The notes beneath the pieces were generated by a model that was not told the origin of the DNA, made no database searches, and saw only the letters and a program-made list of their open reading frames with translations. 64,000 nucleotides of DNA from Hydra vulgaris. Lineage: Eukaryota; Cnidaria; Hydrozoa; Anthoathecata; Hydridae. A program made the position numbers and the translations under genes. The first letter of the stretch is position 1. Each line of letters begins with the position of its first letter. Positions 1-56,497 of this stretch are shown piece by piece. The stretch lies in contig NC_088932.1 of the NCBI RefSeq assembly GCF_038396675.1, forward strand, positions 25,170,001 to 25,234,000, read 5' to 3'.

Positions 1-410
1 CGAATAAAAATACTTTTTCCCAATCCTCAACAGACTAGTGATAATAGTTTCGAGCCCACTCCATTCTTTTTTTTTCATGAGTAAAGTTAGTTTTGGTTTC
101 TTGGCTGGACGATGACACATCAATCCCTCTTCTTTCAGCCTTCTGCGAATGGTCCGGCCTGAAACAACAATACCAGCTTTATGGATAAGCTTACTCAATA
201 CGTTTTGTGGCTTTTTTCTGTTTTCCAGGCAGATATTTTGGATTATATATTGGTGTTGTCTTGAGTTTAGATGGTGGTCTCCTTGGACCAAACTCTTCCC
301 CTGTATCCATTTTTTTTTCACTCGCATAACAGTTTGGTGAAAAACTGTTACAATATGTGCAATTTTTTGTTGAGAATATTTTGTATTTTGTAAAAGTCAT
401 CTGATTTGAC
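1..410 (-). pseudogene. Tc1-like transposase fragment, cut by window edge
   Basis: On the minus strand the stretch around 90-200 reads as a Tc1-type helix-turn-helix region, with a GRTIRRRLKEEG-like motif. This is the second DNA-binding helix of Tc1 transposases, the proteins that cut and paste these elements at TA sites. The bases from 200 to 410 give the preceding linker in broken frames, with stops between. The DDE catalytic core would lie left of base 1 and is not visible. I read it as a dead copy. The intact version of the same motif (SSRTIRRR) occurs in the Tc1-like element at 62200-63420, so this is a second, more decayed relative. Confidence 0.6.
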
Positions 411-999
411 TAATTTTTGTTGGTGTTTAATTTAAATAAAAAATTTAAATAAAAAAGTTAAAAAAATGACTAGATTTTGGTGTCTTTATATAAACAGAAA
501 AAAATGTAAAATCCTTTATTTAAAGATAATGACTTAACGATTATTATTAAGTTAAAAAAATTAATTAATTAAAGCACAGATGCTTTAAATTAAATTAGAT
601 CACATTTAAACTTCAACAACACTAAAGACTAAAAATTGTCTAATATGCACTATTTTATACTATGACAGGTGATTGCTGACAGCCAGAAATAACTTGACAT
701 GTAACATAAAATAATATTTTTTTTATTTTATCATATGTGGGTTTAAGCAGTCTATTTGAAATAAATTGTAAAAAAAAACTTGTTGTCCTAATGTGATGGC
801 CGACCATGTATCTACCCATGATCAATGTGTATTTGTTTTACGGTATACTATTTACAGAACTGGCTGTATATAATTGACAGAACTGGCAGGTCTATAGTTG
901 AAGTTGTGGAACGAGTTGTAGCTTTAAACAACGCAATTTCTTCTTCAGGGCAGGGTTCAATCGATTTGTAAAAACTAAGTATAAATTCTATGAACATTA
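411..999. other. AT-rich stretch with no recognised gene
   Basis: No open frame with family resemblance, tandem repeat or RNA gene was seen. The segment near 850-1000 may be the decayed 5' part of the hAT copy that follows. Confidence 0.4.
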
Positions 1000-1257
1000 G
1001 CTTAGATAATTGTGGAGTAGATGCTTTTGATGGTATACAAATATGAATGGCCAATATAAAGGAATTCAAGCAAAACTCAAGGAAGTGCTCCCAAGGCATA
1101 TTTATACATGGTGCTACGCTTATGTGTTAAATCTAGTCTTACAACAAACTACTTCTTGTTCAGTTAAAGCTATTTCTTTTTAAGGACTTCTCGATAAAGT
1201 ATTTGTTTTTTTCAAAGAATCAAAAATTCTTGAAGAAATTCCAACAAAATTTTGGAC

Positions 1258-1316
1258 TATCATAAACATTGAGTTTTTTAAATTCAAAGAATAAAAAACT
1301 CAATGTTTATGATAAT
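1258..1316. repeat. Inverted repeat, about 20-bp arms
   Basis: The arm beginning TATCATAAACATTGAG is repeated in reverse complement after a short AT-rich spacer, so the single strand could fold into a hairpin. It lies inside the hAT relic and does not match any part of its coding frame, so it looks like a secondary snap-back insertion. Confidence 0.7.
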
Positions 1317-2185
1317 CAGAATTTAATAAATATTAGTAAAACTTGATGGCGGTCTAAAAATGATGCGGTTCTTAAGATACTTGTAGTAGCGATATGTGAA
1401 ATGAAAGAACCAAGAATGATGATCGAAAGCAACTTGTATATGTGCAAATTGTATTTGCACTTTATGAAGTTTCTGTTACTAATGTTTTTTCAAGCAACGT
1501 ATGTTTTTTCAAGTAAAGCTCAAAATTTACTAGGTCGACTTACCCGTTATGAATAGTATTAACAGCAATAATGTTTTTGCAAATATTTAAGTTTACTAAT
1601 GCTCTATCTAATTACCAACAAACATCTGGTCTAGATTATATTCAAGTATGGAGAAAAATTGATGGAACAACAAAGTCTTTATAAGAAAGGGAAAGAGAAT
1701 TTTTACCAGTCAGTGCAGAAGCAAAAATATTCATTGAGTTTGTTTCCAATGTAATTTGGGAAGATGAGTCAGACATTGATAAAGAATTAGAGTTTCCTGA
1801 AAAGAGAGGAATAAGTAATCCAATACGTTATGGAGAAAATTTAAGTATTAACTAAAACATAGGAGATGAAAAAAACTTCCGAAAATGTTTGTAAAATGTT
1901 TGTAAAATACATTTAACCTTTATTATGGATAATAATATTGCTTGCTTAGAATGTAGATTTTCGGGCGGTAAAGAATATTATTGTGATCTTGAACTATTTG
2001 ATCCAAGAAAGTTTGAAGAAATTGCGAAAAATGGAATTCATTCTGAAGCTCTTCATAAAATTTGTGAACTTTTACCTCATATTGATAAACATAAACTAGG
2101 AGAACAATTATTATCGTTTGTGAAATTTTGACCTCAATAATCAAAAACTGATATTAAAGATGTACATGATGTATACCAAAACCAT

Positions 2186-2345
2186 ACCCTACGGGCATTT
2201 GTTTTTGAAAGTTACGTTCTAAATGTCTTTTAAACGTTTTGTAAACGTTTTGTAAACTTTCTTAACGGAAGAATATTTAGAAAACGTTTTAAAGACATTT
2301 AAAATACATTAAGAACGTAACTTTTAAAAACAAATGCCCGCTGGG
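2186..2345. mobile_element. Short palindromic MITE inside the hAT relic
   Basis: About 160 bp whose ends are inverted copies: GGGCATTTGTTTTTGAAAG near 2190 and its reverse complement near 2340. The arms also match further in, around the ACGTTCT and AGACATTT blocks. There is no coding capacity. The ends (CCCTACGGGCA and TGCCCGCTGGG) are of the kind seen in non-autonomous DNA transposons. It sits between the 1925-2131 coding piece and the C-terminal block of the hAT transposase, so it inserted after the hAT copy. Confidence 0.75.
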
Positions 2346-2745
2346 AAGCAATTTGCAATAAGATTCAGACTTTAAAAATTTTGAATACTCTCAGGAAAAA
2401 AAGTGTACAAGAAAAAAAAGTAACTCATGTTTATTATGCGTAACAAACGTTGTTTATGAATTCAAAATGTATTCTTTAGAGTATAAATAATTATTTGAAT
2501 TATGCAAGTTTCTTTTAACAATTTCGGTTACTCAAGTAACATGCGAACGATCGTTTTCAAAACTTAAAATTATAAAAATACGTTTAAGAAATTGTGTTTA
2601 ACACAGGAAAACTTGGAACCATTGTTTTTATTGAACTGTGAAAGAGAATTGTTGGCAGACATTACACCGGATCAAGTCATCGACTTAATGTGTGAAAAAA
2701 GTACCGATGTGTTAAGAATGTTGAAAGTTTCGTTTTTAAACATTT

Positions 2746-3435
2746 TATTGAACTGTTTCAACTATTTTTATATTATTTCCTCTGCATTGAACTATTTTTG
2801 ATAACATACTATTCATATTATATTATTTTATTCTAGGCAATCAAGAACACTTAAATAAAAATAATTATGTTAATATTGTTGTTTGTGTTAATTGTATAGT
2901 TTTTTCATACAGTAAAAAATGGTTAGATAAGCTGGCTATTATCATAGGTATACATGGAAACCATTGTATTAGTATGTATATTGTATATAGTAAGTGGGCC
3001 CTAATTATATCCAGTTTCCCGGTAGGGAAAATGAACCCAGTACGCGCCTGGTCACTTGCATCAATCCTCTCTATGAATCAAGGTCCAAACTTAACTATTT
3101 TTGAGAAAGAGTTAAACATAAGCTTTATGTAGTTGACATTTTTAACTAAATTACTTATTTTTAACTTTATGACCACCCATTAGCTTCACAAAAACTTCAA
3201 ACTGATATAACCTGGGAAACTTAATCTTGATAAAATTATGCACATGGGTAAAACAAACAATTTTTATACCAGCTAACAACAATAATAGTGTAGAACTAGC
3301 ATCAGCTTTATTCGAACGTGATTTTGGCATCATGATTACGCCAGACTTGAAATGACATAACAATTCAACTTATTAATCAATAAAGCCAACGTGTATTAGG
3401 CATGATGTATAGGTTGTTTTAAATATACTTTCAGT
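2746..3435. other. AT-rich stretch with no recognised gene
   Basis: No family-like open frame, RNA gene or clear repeat was seen. Confidence 0.4.
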
Positions 3436-3870
3436 TACATGACTCTGCAACTACTTAAAATTCTATACACAGCCTTTGTACGGCCTCATCTGGAATTCGC
3501 CGTAGCAGCCAGCAATCCATCATCAAGAGTATTGATAAAACTAAAAAAGTACAAATAAGAGCTTTAATACTTTTATTACCTTTTTATACCGTTTAATACC
3601 TTTGTACCGTCATATGTTATATCATTGTCTCATTGAGTAAATCCCCGTGTCCTTTGTGTTAAGGTGTCAAATAAAATAAAAACAAGAGGACATCATCTAA
3701 AAATGACAGGAGTATTTGTTCCAAATTGAGAGCAAAGGCACTAGTTTTTTTAAAAATTGAATAGTGAATCATTGGAATGTATTGCTATTAGAAGTTGTAT
3801 GCGCTACGTCTGTATCAATCAGTTTCAAGGCTCAGCTCAATGCGGAAATTTCAAATAGTTCGCATAAGTA
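3436..3870 (+). pseudogene. 3' fragment of a non-LTR retrotransposon (LINE)
   Basis: The + strand reads LLKILYTAFVRPHLEFAVAA followed by a KVQIRA-type block, which is the thumb region after the catalytic core in CR1/Jockey-like reverse transcriptases. Further on it reads KTRGHHLKM and VNHWNVLLLEVVCATSV, the usual C-terminal block of these proteins. The catalytic domain is absent, as expected for a 5'-truncated LINE insertion, and stops and frameshifts are present. The fragment runs straight into the TAC microsatellite, which probably grew from or at its 3' end. Confidence 0.75.
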
Positions 3871-3903
3871 TCGAGATGATAACGAAAAAAACTATTTACT
3901 ATT

Positions 3904-4020
<117 letters not shown>

Positions 4021-4750
4021 TACTATACATTTACATACACAATAATTGTTAACAATTCTTGTATAATTTGAATCTGTATATGCTTTTTGAGTAATTGAAA
4101 CTAACGAAGTAGTCGAGGAAATTCTTTGACAACTGTATGACTGTATATTTTTATTTAACATATATATTTTTTTACAATAGTTTGTTGTTTATATATTTTA
4201 AAAAAGTCTCTAATTTTTAAACGCACATTTTATAAGTTCATAAATTACTCAATGCAACTAAGGCATATAACAAACAAACTCGTAAAAAAAAAAACCGATA
4301 ATTTTAAACCTATCCGATTGGTTGTTTGTGGCAAACCGAACAACTTTTTATTTATTGGTATTTAATTTATTAAAACAAAGAATTCGTTAATATTGGCAAA
4401 ATATTTTAAACAACCGAAGCGTCTGTTATAACAGTTTTGTAGGAGATATATAATTACAGGGCCTGGAATAAATTATTTTTTCAAGATGGCTGAATATGTC
4501 CCGAGTATTTCAAAAATGATACTAAATACCGAAAACAATTTTTTGAAGGGGGCTAAAAATTATGATTATTTATGCCAAAACGACTTTTGTAGAAAAATTA
4601 ACACTACCATAGTTTATCTGAATCTAAAGTGACATTATTTTAAAAAAATACTCATTTAGGTGTGGTATATAAAATAATAACTTTAATTTTCATAAGAAAA
4701 TGGTTTTTCATGGATAATTTTCCCAAATAATGTCTGATTCGAAATGTCAT
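4021..4750. other. AT-rich stretch with no recognised gene
   Basis: Nothing could be assigned. A segment at 4460-4740 is slightly less AT-rich but has no family-like frame. Confidence 0.4.
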
Positions 4751-4912
4751 TACACGTACCTGGTACCGCGCTTAACTTGTTTCTCTGCGCAGCGGCCTTG
4801 TTCGTCAAGTTTCGTGTTTCGGAGTTATAAAGTTGAGAGAGAGTTATAAACACAATCAAGTAGCCTCCTCGTTTGTAGTGGCCTTGGGAGGTGAATTAAC
4901 AAACAAACAAAA
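4750..4912 (+). mobile_element. Putative SINE with LINE-like 3' tail
   Basis: The first 80 bp (CCTGGTACCGCGC through CGTCAAGTTTCGTGTTTC) are almost identical to 14617-14687, so this is a dispersed element. The head has an A-box-like TGGTACCGCG and a B-box-like GTTTCGTGTTTC, suggesting a pol III (tRNA-derived) origin, although a full tRNA fold is not evident. The 3' part, AGTAGCCTCCTCG...TGTAGTGG...GAGGTGAATTAACA followed by an A-rich tail, closely matches 38120-38173 at the end of the PHD-finger LINE. A shared tail is how SINEs borrow a LINE's reverse transcriptase. Confidence 0.65.
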
Positions 4913-5062
4913 AAAAAGACTTTGTCGTACAACAAGTACGACGACTGTCGTGCGACTATATGAAAAACATTCGACGCATTGCGGACGTTATGTAATTATT
5001 ATAAATCAAACATAAACATTAAAAAACTCGTGGAAGGCGAAAAACACAAATTGTGTACTTTA

Positions 5063-5118
5063 CAAGTGTGGATATCTCACTTTGTGTAATATAATACAAA
5101 TTGAGATATCCACACTTG
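5063..5118. repeat. Perfect inverted repeat, 17-bp arms
   Basis: CAAGTGTGGATATCTCA at 5063-5079 is repeated as its exact reverse complement at 5102-5118 with a 22-bp loop. No terminator role is implied in this eukaryotic context. It resembles several other snap-back repeats in the window. Confidence 0.85.
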
Positions 5119-6479
5119 GTTATTTCACAGATTATTTTTTACAGATTCAAGTACCATCCCATCCAATACAATGTCTATATTAGAGAAAGCTTGAAATTTT
5201 TTTTTTTGCACTAATCAAAAGTTTACTAAGATTTCATAAAATCTGTTTGAAAGGTAAAAATCATATTATAGTTGTTAAAAATGAAATATTTAATATTTGA
5301 TTCAAATAGCATTTACTATCAAAGTAACCCCTAAATGCGGGGTTACATTAATAAATTTTTGGACTTTTAACAAGACAGGTTCTGATATTTCTAAAAAGCA
5401 TTTTTTCTAGTTAAGGAGAGATCATTTGGTATATTCAAACCTAAAACGGCAGCAATTTAATAAAATTTTATCAAATCTTTTTTAAAAAATCACAAAAACC
5501 TATCAAAGTAACTTCACTCGACAGTAGTTAAAGGTTTTATTTTTCTTTGTAATGGCTTATAAAAATCTATTAATATTAATTGAAGATCTTCATTTAGAGA
5601 TAATAGCTTAAATAGCTATTTCAGTTGAACAACCTTTACCTAACTTGTTTTTAGTTATTAGATTATTTATTTTAAAGTAAATAGATAGTTGAGTATGAAC
5701 ATACATTTCAAGTAATTTCTCCTGGATTGAGAGCATACTCATATCTTAAGGTGACAAACCTTTGGAATAAATGTAATGGTAAACTTTTTCTATTTATCAG
5801 ATACTATACAGGTACTATTCATACTATATCAAGTACTATATGGCATTAATTTATCAAGCATTCAAAATAACTGGCATATAATATAAAGTAACAACATGAA
5901 AATAAATAAGAAAAGATCAGTAAAGAATTTTTTCTCTGTATTTTAATTTGTAAAAGTCAGATCATTCATAAAAACTAAGAATAAAGCTTACATTTTTTTG
6001 TAATAAAGAAATATGTTATAATGTGTATACAATTACATGATTTCATTTTTTTCGTGTAAAAACAATTTATGTTCTTTGATAAACAGTTGAACAGTTAGAT
6101 TATGCAAAGAAGTGATAAAACCTAAAACCTTTAGTTTTAATATTTACTTTGCTAGCAGTTTATATATTTGCAAAGTAGAGGCAAAGTTGCACTTGATAGT
6201 GCTGTGGTAGTATTCTAAAATAGTTATAAAAAAGTAACAATAATTATATAAATAAAATTATGCATTAATCATGTAAATTATTGTTATAATAATAAATGCA
6301 GGTTATAATTATTGTAAATTATTAAATTTGATTATTAAATTTGTATATTATCATTATAAATTATGTAAATTAGCAACAACAAAAAAACAATAACATTAAA
6401 AAAGAATCAAAAATATTTTTAAGATTGTATTTATAATTAAACTTTTATTTAACACAATTGAAATTGTTTATAATTAGAT
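5119..6479. other. FAN1 upstream region
   Basis: No coding frame was recognised. A segment at 6051-6149 recurs in FAN1 intron 2 at 8063-8160. The sequence just before the FAN1 start is a T-rich tract ending TTATAATTAG at 6477, two bases before the ATG. That is a usable 3' splice site and could accept a trans-spliced leader, known in Hydra. I cannot define the promoter. Confidence 0.45.
6051..6149 (+). repeat. Repeat copy 1, partner in FAN1 intron 2
   Basis: TTCGTGTAAAAACAATTTAT and the following roughly 80 bases recur almost unchanged at 8063-8160, between two TA microsatellites. Two copies about 2 kb apart in the same orientation indicate a segmental duplication or a short dispersed repeat. 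Confidence 0.85.
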
Positions 6480-51124
<44,645 letters not shown>

Positions 51125-53230
51125 TGCATTTCAAATGAAAAAAAACTACAAAAAACTTTTTTTCAGTTTTCAAATAGCATTGTTTGTACCTTATTGTTGG
51201 TATTGTTTGAACCTAATTGGTACCACTTACTTATACATAAAATTTTATAATGCGTAACACTTAAAAATGTTACAAGGTATGTTGTATATATCATACAGAG
51301 AGCAGCGAGAATTCTTTTAACTTGTTAAGTCTTATAACGATATATATAATAATGTAAAGTTACTTTATAATATTTTTATCTGTTATAATAGTTCCGTATT
51401 TAAATTTTGCGTTTATTGCTTATAGATCATTTGTTGATCTTCGTTTTGCATCTTTTATTCGGGAGTAATACTAATCTTAAAAAATTAAACAAATTAATAT
51501 AGAAAAATTCTAACAATAATTGAAAATAAGTTAATTAACACTAATAATAGTATAATAATCCAAATAGGGTTTACTCAAACGTTTTCTGTTTTTTCTTTAA
51601 GTTTTGATTATGAAATGAACGTTATATAACCAAAGGCAATTCTAAATATCTGATATGATTTGTAATCGAAGATTTTATAGGTTATATTTTTTTAATCATT
51701 TTATTGTTCATTAACGAACTGATTTGGTTATAAAGATATAATTATTTAATGTAGCACAATTCAATATGGAATTGATATTCGTAAAATAAAATATTTGATC
51801 CGAGGGTAACTCCTTAATAGTACACTGATATCAAATCAGTGGTGAAACTGGACTATTTTTTTTAAACATTAAAATAACAATTAACTTAAAAGTATTCGTC
51901 TTTCTTTTTTTAAACGGTAATTAGCAAAACAGGTATCTCAAACTTTTACTTATAGAGATAATCACTTGCACCGGGGTGAATATCGCTACAGTATCTGGAC
52001 TTTTTATTAGACATGCGTAACTCTTATGTCAAAAATGCAGTCTGTCCATTTATCCAAAACCATTTGCTTTGATATTGATAACGAGCTCGGTTACTTTTAT
52101 TTGATGTACGGAAATGAAAATACTCAATATCAAGAGGTTTGAGGTGCAGTTCTGATTGAACACATATGCATACTCTAGAGACTATTTGTATTTGCAGTAA
52201 GTGGCAAATAAAGACAAGTTTTCAGTTTAAGAGGCAATCCAAATGAAAAAGACATTTTGATGTGTTCAGTGGAAATATATAAGACATTTTGATGAGTTCC
52301 GTGGAAATGAAAATTATTTATATGATTATTAAAAGTAATATATTTACTGTAACAAAAAAAAAAAAATTTTATTTCATTCAACTTCAAAACTTAATAAATT
52401 TATTGGAAGATAATCTAATTGAATCAGCTAAATTATTACAACAGAACTACCCAAACGATTTAAATCATTCATTTTTTTTATTAAAAATGACACCACAGTA
52501 CCAACTACAATAAAAGATTTAGTCAACATGCTGCTCATTAAATACAATTTTATGGAGTGCAATTATTCAGATGTAAACACTGCAATATTGCGATAACAAC
52601 ACCTGTGACAGTTGCTAGTGCAGAATATATCCTTCAGTAAAGTAAAGTTAATCAAAATAAATTTAAGAAAAATCATGTCTCAGGATCGTCTCAAAAGTTG
52701 TGCAATTTTGGCAATAGAGAATGAAATAGCACAAATATTAGTAATTGCGAAATTTCAATATAAGGAGGCAAGAAAAATTCATATTTAAGGTAGTTGAATA
52801 AATACTTCCCTCAAACATATATCAATGTTAATTCATTTTTATAACTATTTGTTGCAGAGATTTTAAGATATTTCTCTAAATTTTAAAATAGATATAAATA
52901 AAGTTAATAATCGTGTTTTATTAACTAGGTATAAAAAGCAAATTTTGCATATTTTTAAATGTAATAAAAATTGTTTTGGAAGCGGGCCCAATCACTTTTT
53001 TCGCGGGGAGGATGGGGGAGGGGCAAATTTATAGTTACGACTCTGAATTTTAGATAAAAAGATAACATTTTTAAACTGCTGTTTTTCTGCTTTTTAATTC
53101 GGGAAGAAAATCCAGGTAGTTTTCTACAAATTATAAGTTGTGTTATACTTGTGAGTTTCGTTGTGATGGAAAACGTTAAACTTGTTGGTGTAGTATTTAC
53201 TGAAGAAATAGATTTTGATGTGTTATATTA
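51125..53230. other. FAN1 3' flank with no recognised gene
   Basis: No canonical AATAAA close to the stop was pinned down; ATAAAA variants occur near 51236. A direct repeat (AGACATTTTGATG then GTGGAAAT) occurs at about 52248-52310. No other family-like frame. Confidence 0.4.
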
Positions 53231-53742
53231 TGGTTTATCCTCCTCCGGCTAATTTCCATATAGAGGTCACATACAAAGGCCATCGAAGACGAGTTCAGCT
53301 CACTAAAGAGCATCATAACCCGCTTCAACGGACCAAGAATAAGTGAGTTTAAAAAGAACGAAGAATATTAGAGTGACAGACAAAAGAAGTTGAGTTAGAA
53401 AGATAGAATATAGATAGCAGACAAATATTGTCCTGTTAGAATGTGCAATTATACATTTAATTGGTTACAACTAATCAATGGGTATTGTGGTTTATCCTCT
53501 CCCAGCTAATTGTTATATAGAGGCCAAATGACCGGGCCCGTAAAGGCAAGTTCAGCTCATTAAAGACCCTCATCACCCGCTTCGCTGACCCATAGTAAGT
53601 GAGTTTAAAAAGAACGAAGTAAGTTAGAATAAAAGTCAGAAGAAGTTGAGTTAGAAAGATAGCATAGAGAAAGCAGACATATGCACTGGATGTTAGAATG
53701 TGCAATTTATACTATTAATTAGTTTAACTAATTAGTATATTT
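53231..53742. repeat. Tandem duplication of a 256-bp unit
   Basis: The block starting GGTTTATCCTCCTCCGGCTA at 53231 recurs from 53488 (GGTTTATCCTCTCCCAGCTA) with about 15-20% divergence. It runs through AGTTCAGCTCA, ACCCGCTTC, AAGTGAGTTTAAAAAGAACG and GTTAGAATGTGCAATT. The unit is less AT-rich than its surroundings. No coding frame is common to both copies. Confidence 0.9.
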
Positions 53743-54599
53743 GTATCATTGCTGATGACGATTTTTTTTTTTTTTTTTTTTTTTTCTTTATAAAATGATA
53801 AATCTTTACAACTTTTATAAATTATTTCTGCATTAAAAAAACAACATACAATGTATTCAATAAGTTTTACATTCTCTCCGTTTGGATATATATTTCCGTC
53901 ATTATAATGTTATAACATGCGTTTATAGTATTTAGTAGCTTTGTCACATAATTTTAGCATTGCTTTGTCCATAATTATTTAACAATATCTATGTTTATAT
54001 TTTTATAAAAATTTTTGACTTTATATATATTTTTCTTGTAATTTTTATATTTTTTATTTTTTTGTATTTTTTAATTTTACTTTTTTTTTTTTTGTATTTT
54101 TAGTTTTATATTATTTTGTATTTTTTGTTTTTTATTTTTAAGCCGTTGCGCAGAAAGAAATTGAGAATTTAGATAAGGTTTTAGAAGAAGATTTTCAAGA
54201 TTAGTTCAAAGTTTTTTGTAAAAAAAGATTTTATTAGAGAAAATAAAAAAAAACAGGACTTTTACACAAAAGCCACGTAACGATCGCTATAGAAAACATT
54301 GAAATGATAAAATTATATATCATAAAATAAGGGCTGTAGTGATTGTCTAATCATAAATAACAATATTTTTGTTGTAAAAAAGAAAATAATATTTGCAGGG
54401 AACAGGAAAAATTCACTTTTAGTTCTTACTATGAGCCAGTGTATTAGTTTAACTCATATGTTTAGTTTCAGATTCCCATTCTCTACTTGACAAAAAACGT
54501 TTTTAACACAAAAAATTGATAGAAAATGTCCGCAGTGTTTCTACAGACATGATAATTATATTTTAAAGTAATAATTTTTCTGATGTTCCTGATTGTTAC
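53743..54599. other. AT-rich sequence with no recognised gene
   Basis: A T-run at 53762-53786 and T-rich low complexity near 54030-54140. Nothing else. Confidence 0.4.
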
Positions 54600-55235
54600 C
54601 CTGATCATTGCCATTGGGTCAATTTTGAATTGTTAAATATATAGTAGCATATGCTGATCCATATTTCACTGATATTGGTTTGAGTGACTGTCAACAGCAT
54701 TTGCGAGATAGGGTTTTTCTCCGATAAATTCGCAGTTTCAATCAAAAACATCAAGTTTATTGAAGAAAAGTTGTTTTGGGATGTCAAGGAGTTATATACA
54801 TATTTAAAGTATTCCCATATTGAAACAGAAGGAAGACAGTAGGCAAAGATATGCAGGTTGTCCTTAATTTTTCCGCAAGTTTTACATTTGTTGTTTTTAA
54901 CGATCTGTTGCCTTGTGCTTTTGGAAAGCAAGATAACAGAAGGTAGACTGTTATGAAGAAATTAGATGAGAATATTTTGTGTCGGTCTGGATGCGTGGGA
55001 GGTAAAGTTTTGTTTCCAAATCTGCGTCTACGGCATTGTTGTTTTTGTTGAAATGTTCCATAAAAGTTTTGCTGACACGACTGTCTTTTTGTTTTTTTGC
55101 CACTTCTAAATAAAATATTTTTGTTGATTTTAGGGGATGTTAAACAAGGACTCGTATTTGCCTAAGATTTCAATTGAAGTTCTGTAGTACTGTAGTTTTG
55201 TCCAAAAAAAATTCCAGCTTTGGTATTGTTTTGTA
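54600..55235 (-). pseudogene. LINE 3'-end fragment with zinc-knuckle-like block
   Basis: Minus strand: QQIVKNNKCKTCGKIKDNLH, continuing IFAYCLPSVSIWEYF. The C-x2-C-...-H-x4-C pattern followed by W-Y is the post-RT finger of L1/Tx1-like and related LINE proteins. Upstream pieces (to about 55235) show further thumb-like fragments with stops. Truncated and dead. Confidence 0.6.
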
Positions 55236-55249
55236 AATTTTATAAGTGA

Positions 55250-56345
55250 ACTTTTTTTTTTTTTTTTTTGTTCTTTATTACAATATTTATTATAATTTAA
55301 ATAAACAAAACTTTATTACAATAATAAAAATTAACAAGTCAAGATATCGTTAAGAAATAGAAACCGCTAATTGCTTGTGGATAAAAAAACAAACAAAAAA
55401 ATTAATAAAAAAAGAATATACATTAAATATATACATATACTAATATAGATAAGAGATTTTCAAAAAATTTTAAAATTTAAAAGTAGATTAGTATATTTTC
55501 AGTTGAAAAAATGAGTTTTTTAAGATTTTGTTTAAAAGAATCAAAATTACATTCTTGAGAAAAATCTTTAGAAGTATTTAAAACTATATTATTCCATAAA
55601 AATGGTCCGCGAAATGAAATAAAAAATTTACCAAAATTAGTTTGAGAAAATGGTTGTCGAATTAAATTATCGTTCCTTAAAATATATTTATTTCTATCTC
55701 TTTGTAAATACAAGTTACGAAAAGAAACGGGTGATAGGTGGGTCTTGCATTTATACATAAAACAAAGAATATTAAAAACATTTAACTCATATATATTGAG
55801 TGCTTTCATATCATATAAAAGAGGCTTGGCGTGAGCAAAACGGTCCTTGAAATTTATAAGGCGTGCTACATGTTTCTGTTGCCGATAGAGAGGTTTAAGT
55901 TTACTTTTATAAGTGCTACCCCAAGCAATGTTTGCATAATTAATATGGCAATGAATTAGCGAATAATATAACTGAATTAAGGTATGTTTATATAGAAAGT
56001 TTCTTATTTTGTAAAAAGTGCCTATACTTTTTGAAATTCTATTTCACAAGTTAGCAATGTGGCTTTTCCAATTAAGATTTTCATCGATATATACACCTAA
56101 ACATCTTTTTTTTTAAGTGCCCAAAGAAGACCTAACGGTCTTGTCACAGAGCACCGCGGAAGTGCATTCAACCAGGAAGTTCACGCCTCCTTCCTTACCG
56201 TGACGCGAAAATATGTCCAGAGCTCGTTTCGAACCTGGATCTCCTGCTTATAAAGCAAGCGCTCTAACCATTGCGCCACGGCCGCACATCTAGTTTGACT
56301 TCTTTTTTAATTGTCGATTTGTCAAAGTCTTTTAATGTTGCACAA
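55250..56345 (-). pseudogene. CR1-like LINE 3' fragment, interrupted by a SINE
   Basis: A T run at 55251-55270 is its poly(A). The 55477-55809 frame gives LNIYELNVFNILCFMYKCKT and FISFRGPFLWNNIV, the C-terminal block. Upstream, 55840-56100 reads LGVYIDENLNWKSHIANL with one stop, then YANIAWGSTYKSKLKPL and QKHVARLI. The frame appears to continue beyond the SINE at 56107-56285 as TIKKEVKLD. The catalytic core is absent. It is related to the longer copy at 58255-61560. Confidence 0.75.
56107..56285 (-). mobile_element. tRNA-derived SINE with target duplication
   Basis: Read on the minus strand, the head GCGGCCGTGGCGCAATGG has an A box (TGGCGCAATGG), a seven-base anticodon loop TTTATAA (UAU, Ile-like) within a CTTGC/GCAGG stem, and a B box (GGTTCGAAACG). 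A core GTAAGGAAGGAGGCGTGAAC and CTTCCGCGGTGCTCTGTGAC follows, ending in an A tail (T run at 56107-56114). ACATCT flanks both sides (56101-56106, 56286-56291). The 3' core makes this a SINE, not a tRNA gene. Confidence 0.9.
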
Positions 56346-56497
56346 CAAATGTAGCATCTCATAATTGAAGTTGTTTGAATTGCTGCGTTACACACCTTAG
56401 CATCAACCATAGTGAGTATCATATTATGTTTAAATGCAAAACATACTTCCATCCGCTGTCTGTTTTGTATCATGCAAAGACATAATTGAACTTTCAA
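56300..56497 (-). pseudogene. Fragment of another mobile-element protein
   Basis: Minus strand reads MVDAKVCNAAIQTTSIMRCY and ICCATLKDFDKSTIKK. I recognise the KVCNA...MRCYICxATSKDF pattern as part of a large unnamed protein family that is highly repeated in Hydra and insect genomes and probably transposon-borne. The join to the LINE at about 56310-56340 is uncertain. Confidence 0.45.

Larger units (their letters stand above)
1000..2745 (+). pseudogene. Degenerate hAT-family transposase (ZMYM-like group)
   Basis: Broken frames on the + strand match successive parts of a hAT transposase. A segment like NMNGQYKGIQAKLKE lies near 1040. CYAYVLNLVL, the usual H/CYAH-LNLVL block before the central domain, lies near 1115, and a WRSKNDAVLKIL block near 1340. 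A 68-codon open piece at 1925-2131 corresponds to the helical insertion. The C-terminal dimerisation block, CERSFSKLKIIKIRLRN followed by an LLADI-type tail, lies at about 2545-2735. hAT enzymes move elements with 8-bp target duplications. Stops and frameshifts are frequent and a MITE (2186-2345) interrupts the gene, so it is dead. I did not identify its terminal inverted repeats. Confidence 0.75.

Noticed and set aside
56210..56285. tRNA-Ile (UAU) gene on the minus strand
   Set aside because: A and B boxes are present, but the sequence continues into a SINE core and A tail with a target duplication, and the core recurs at 57132-57375. The acceptor stem is not properly closed.
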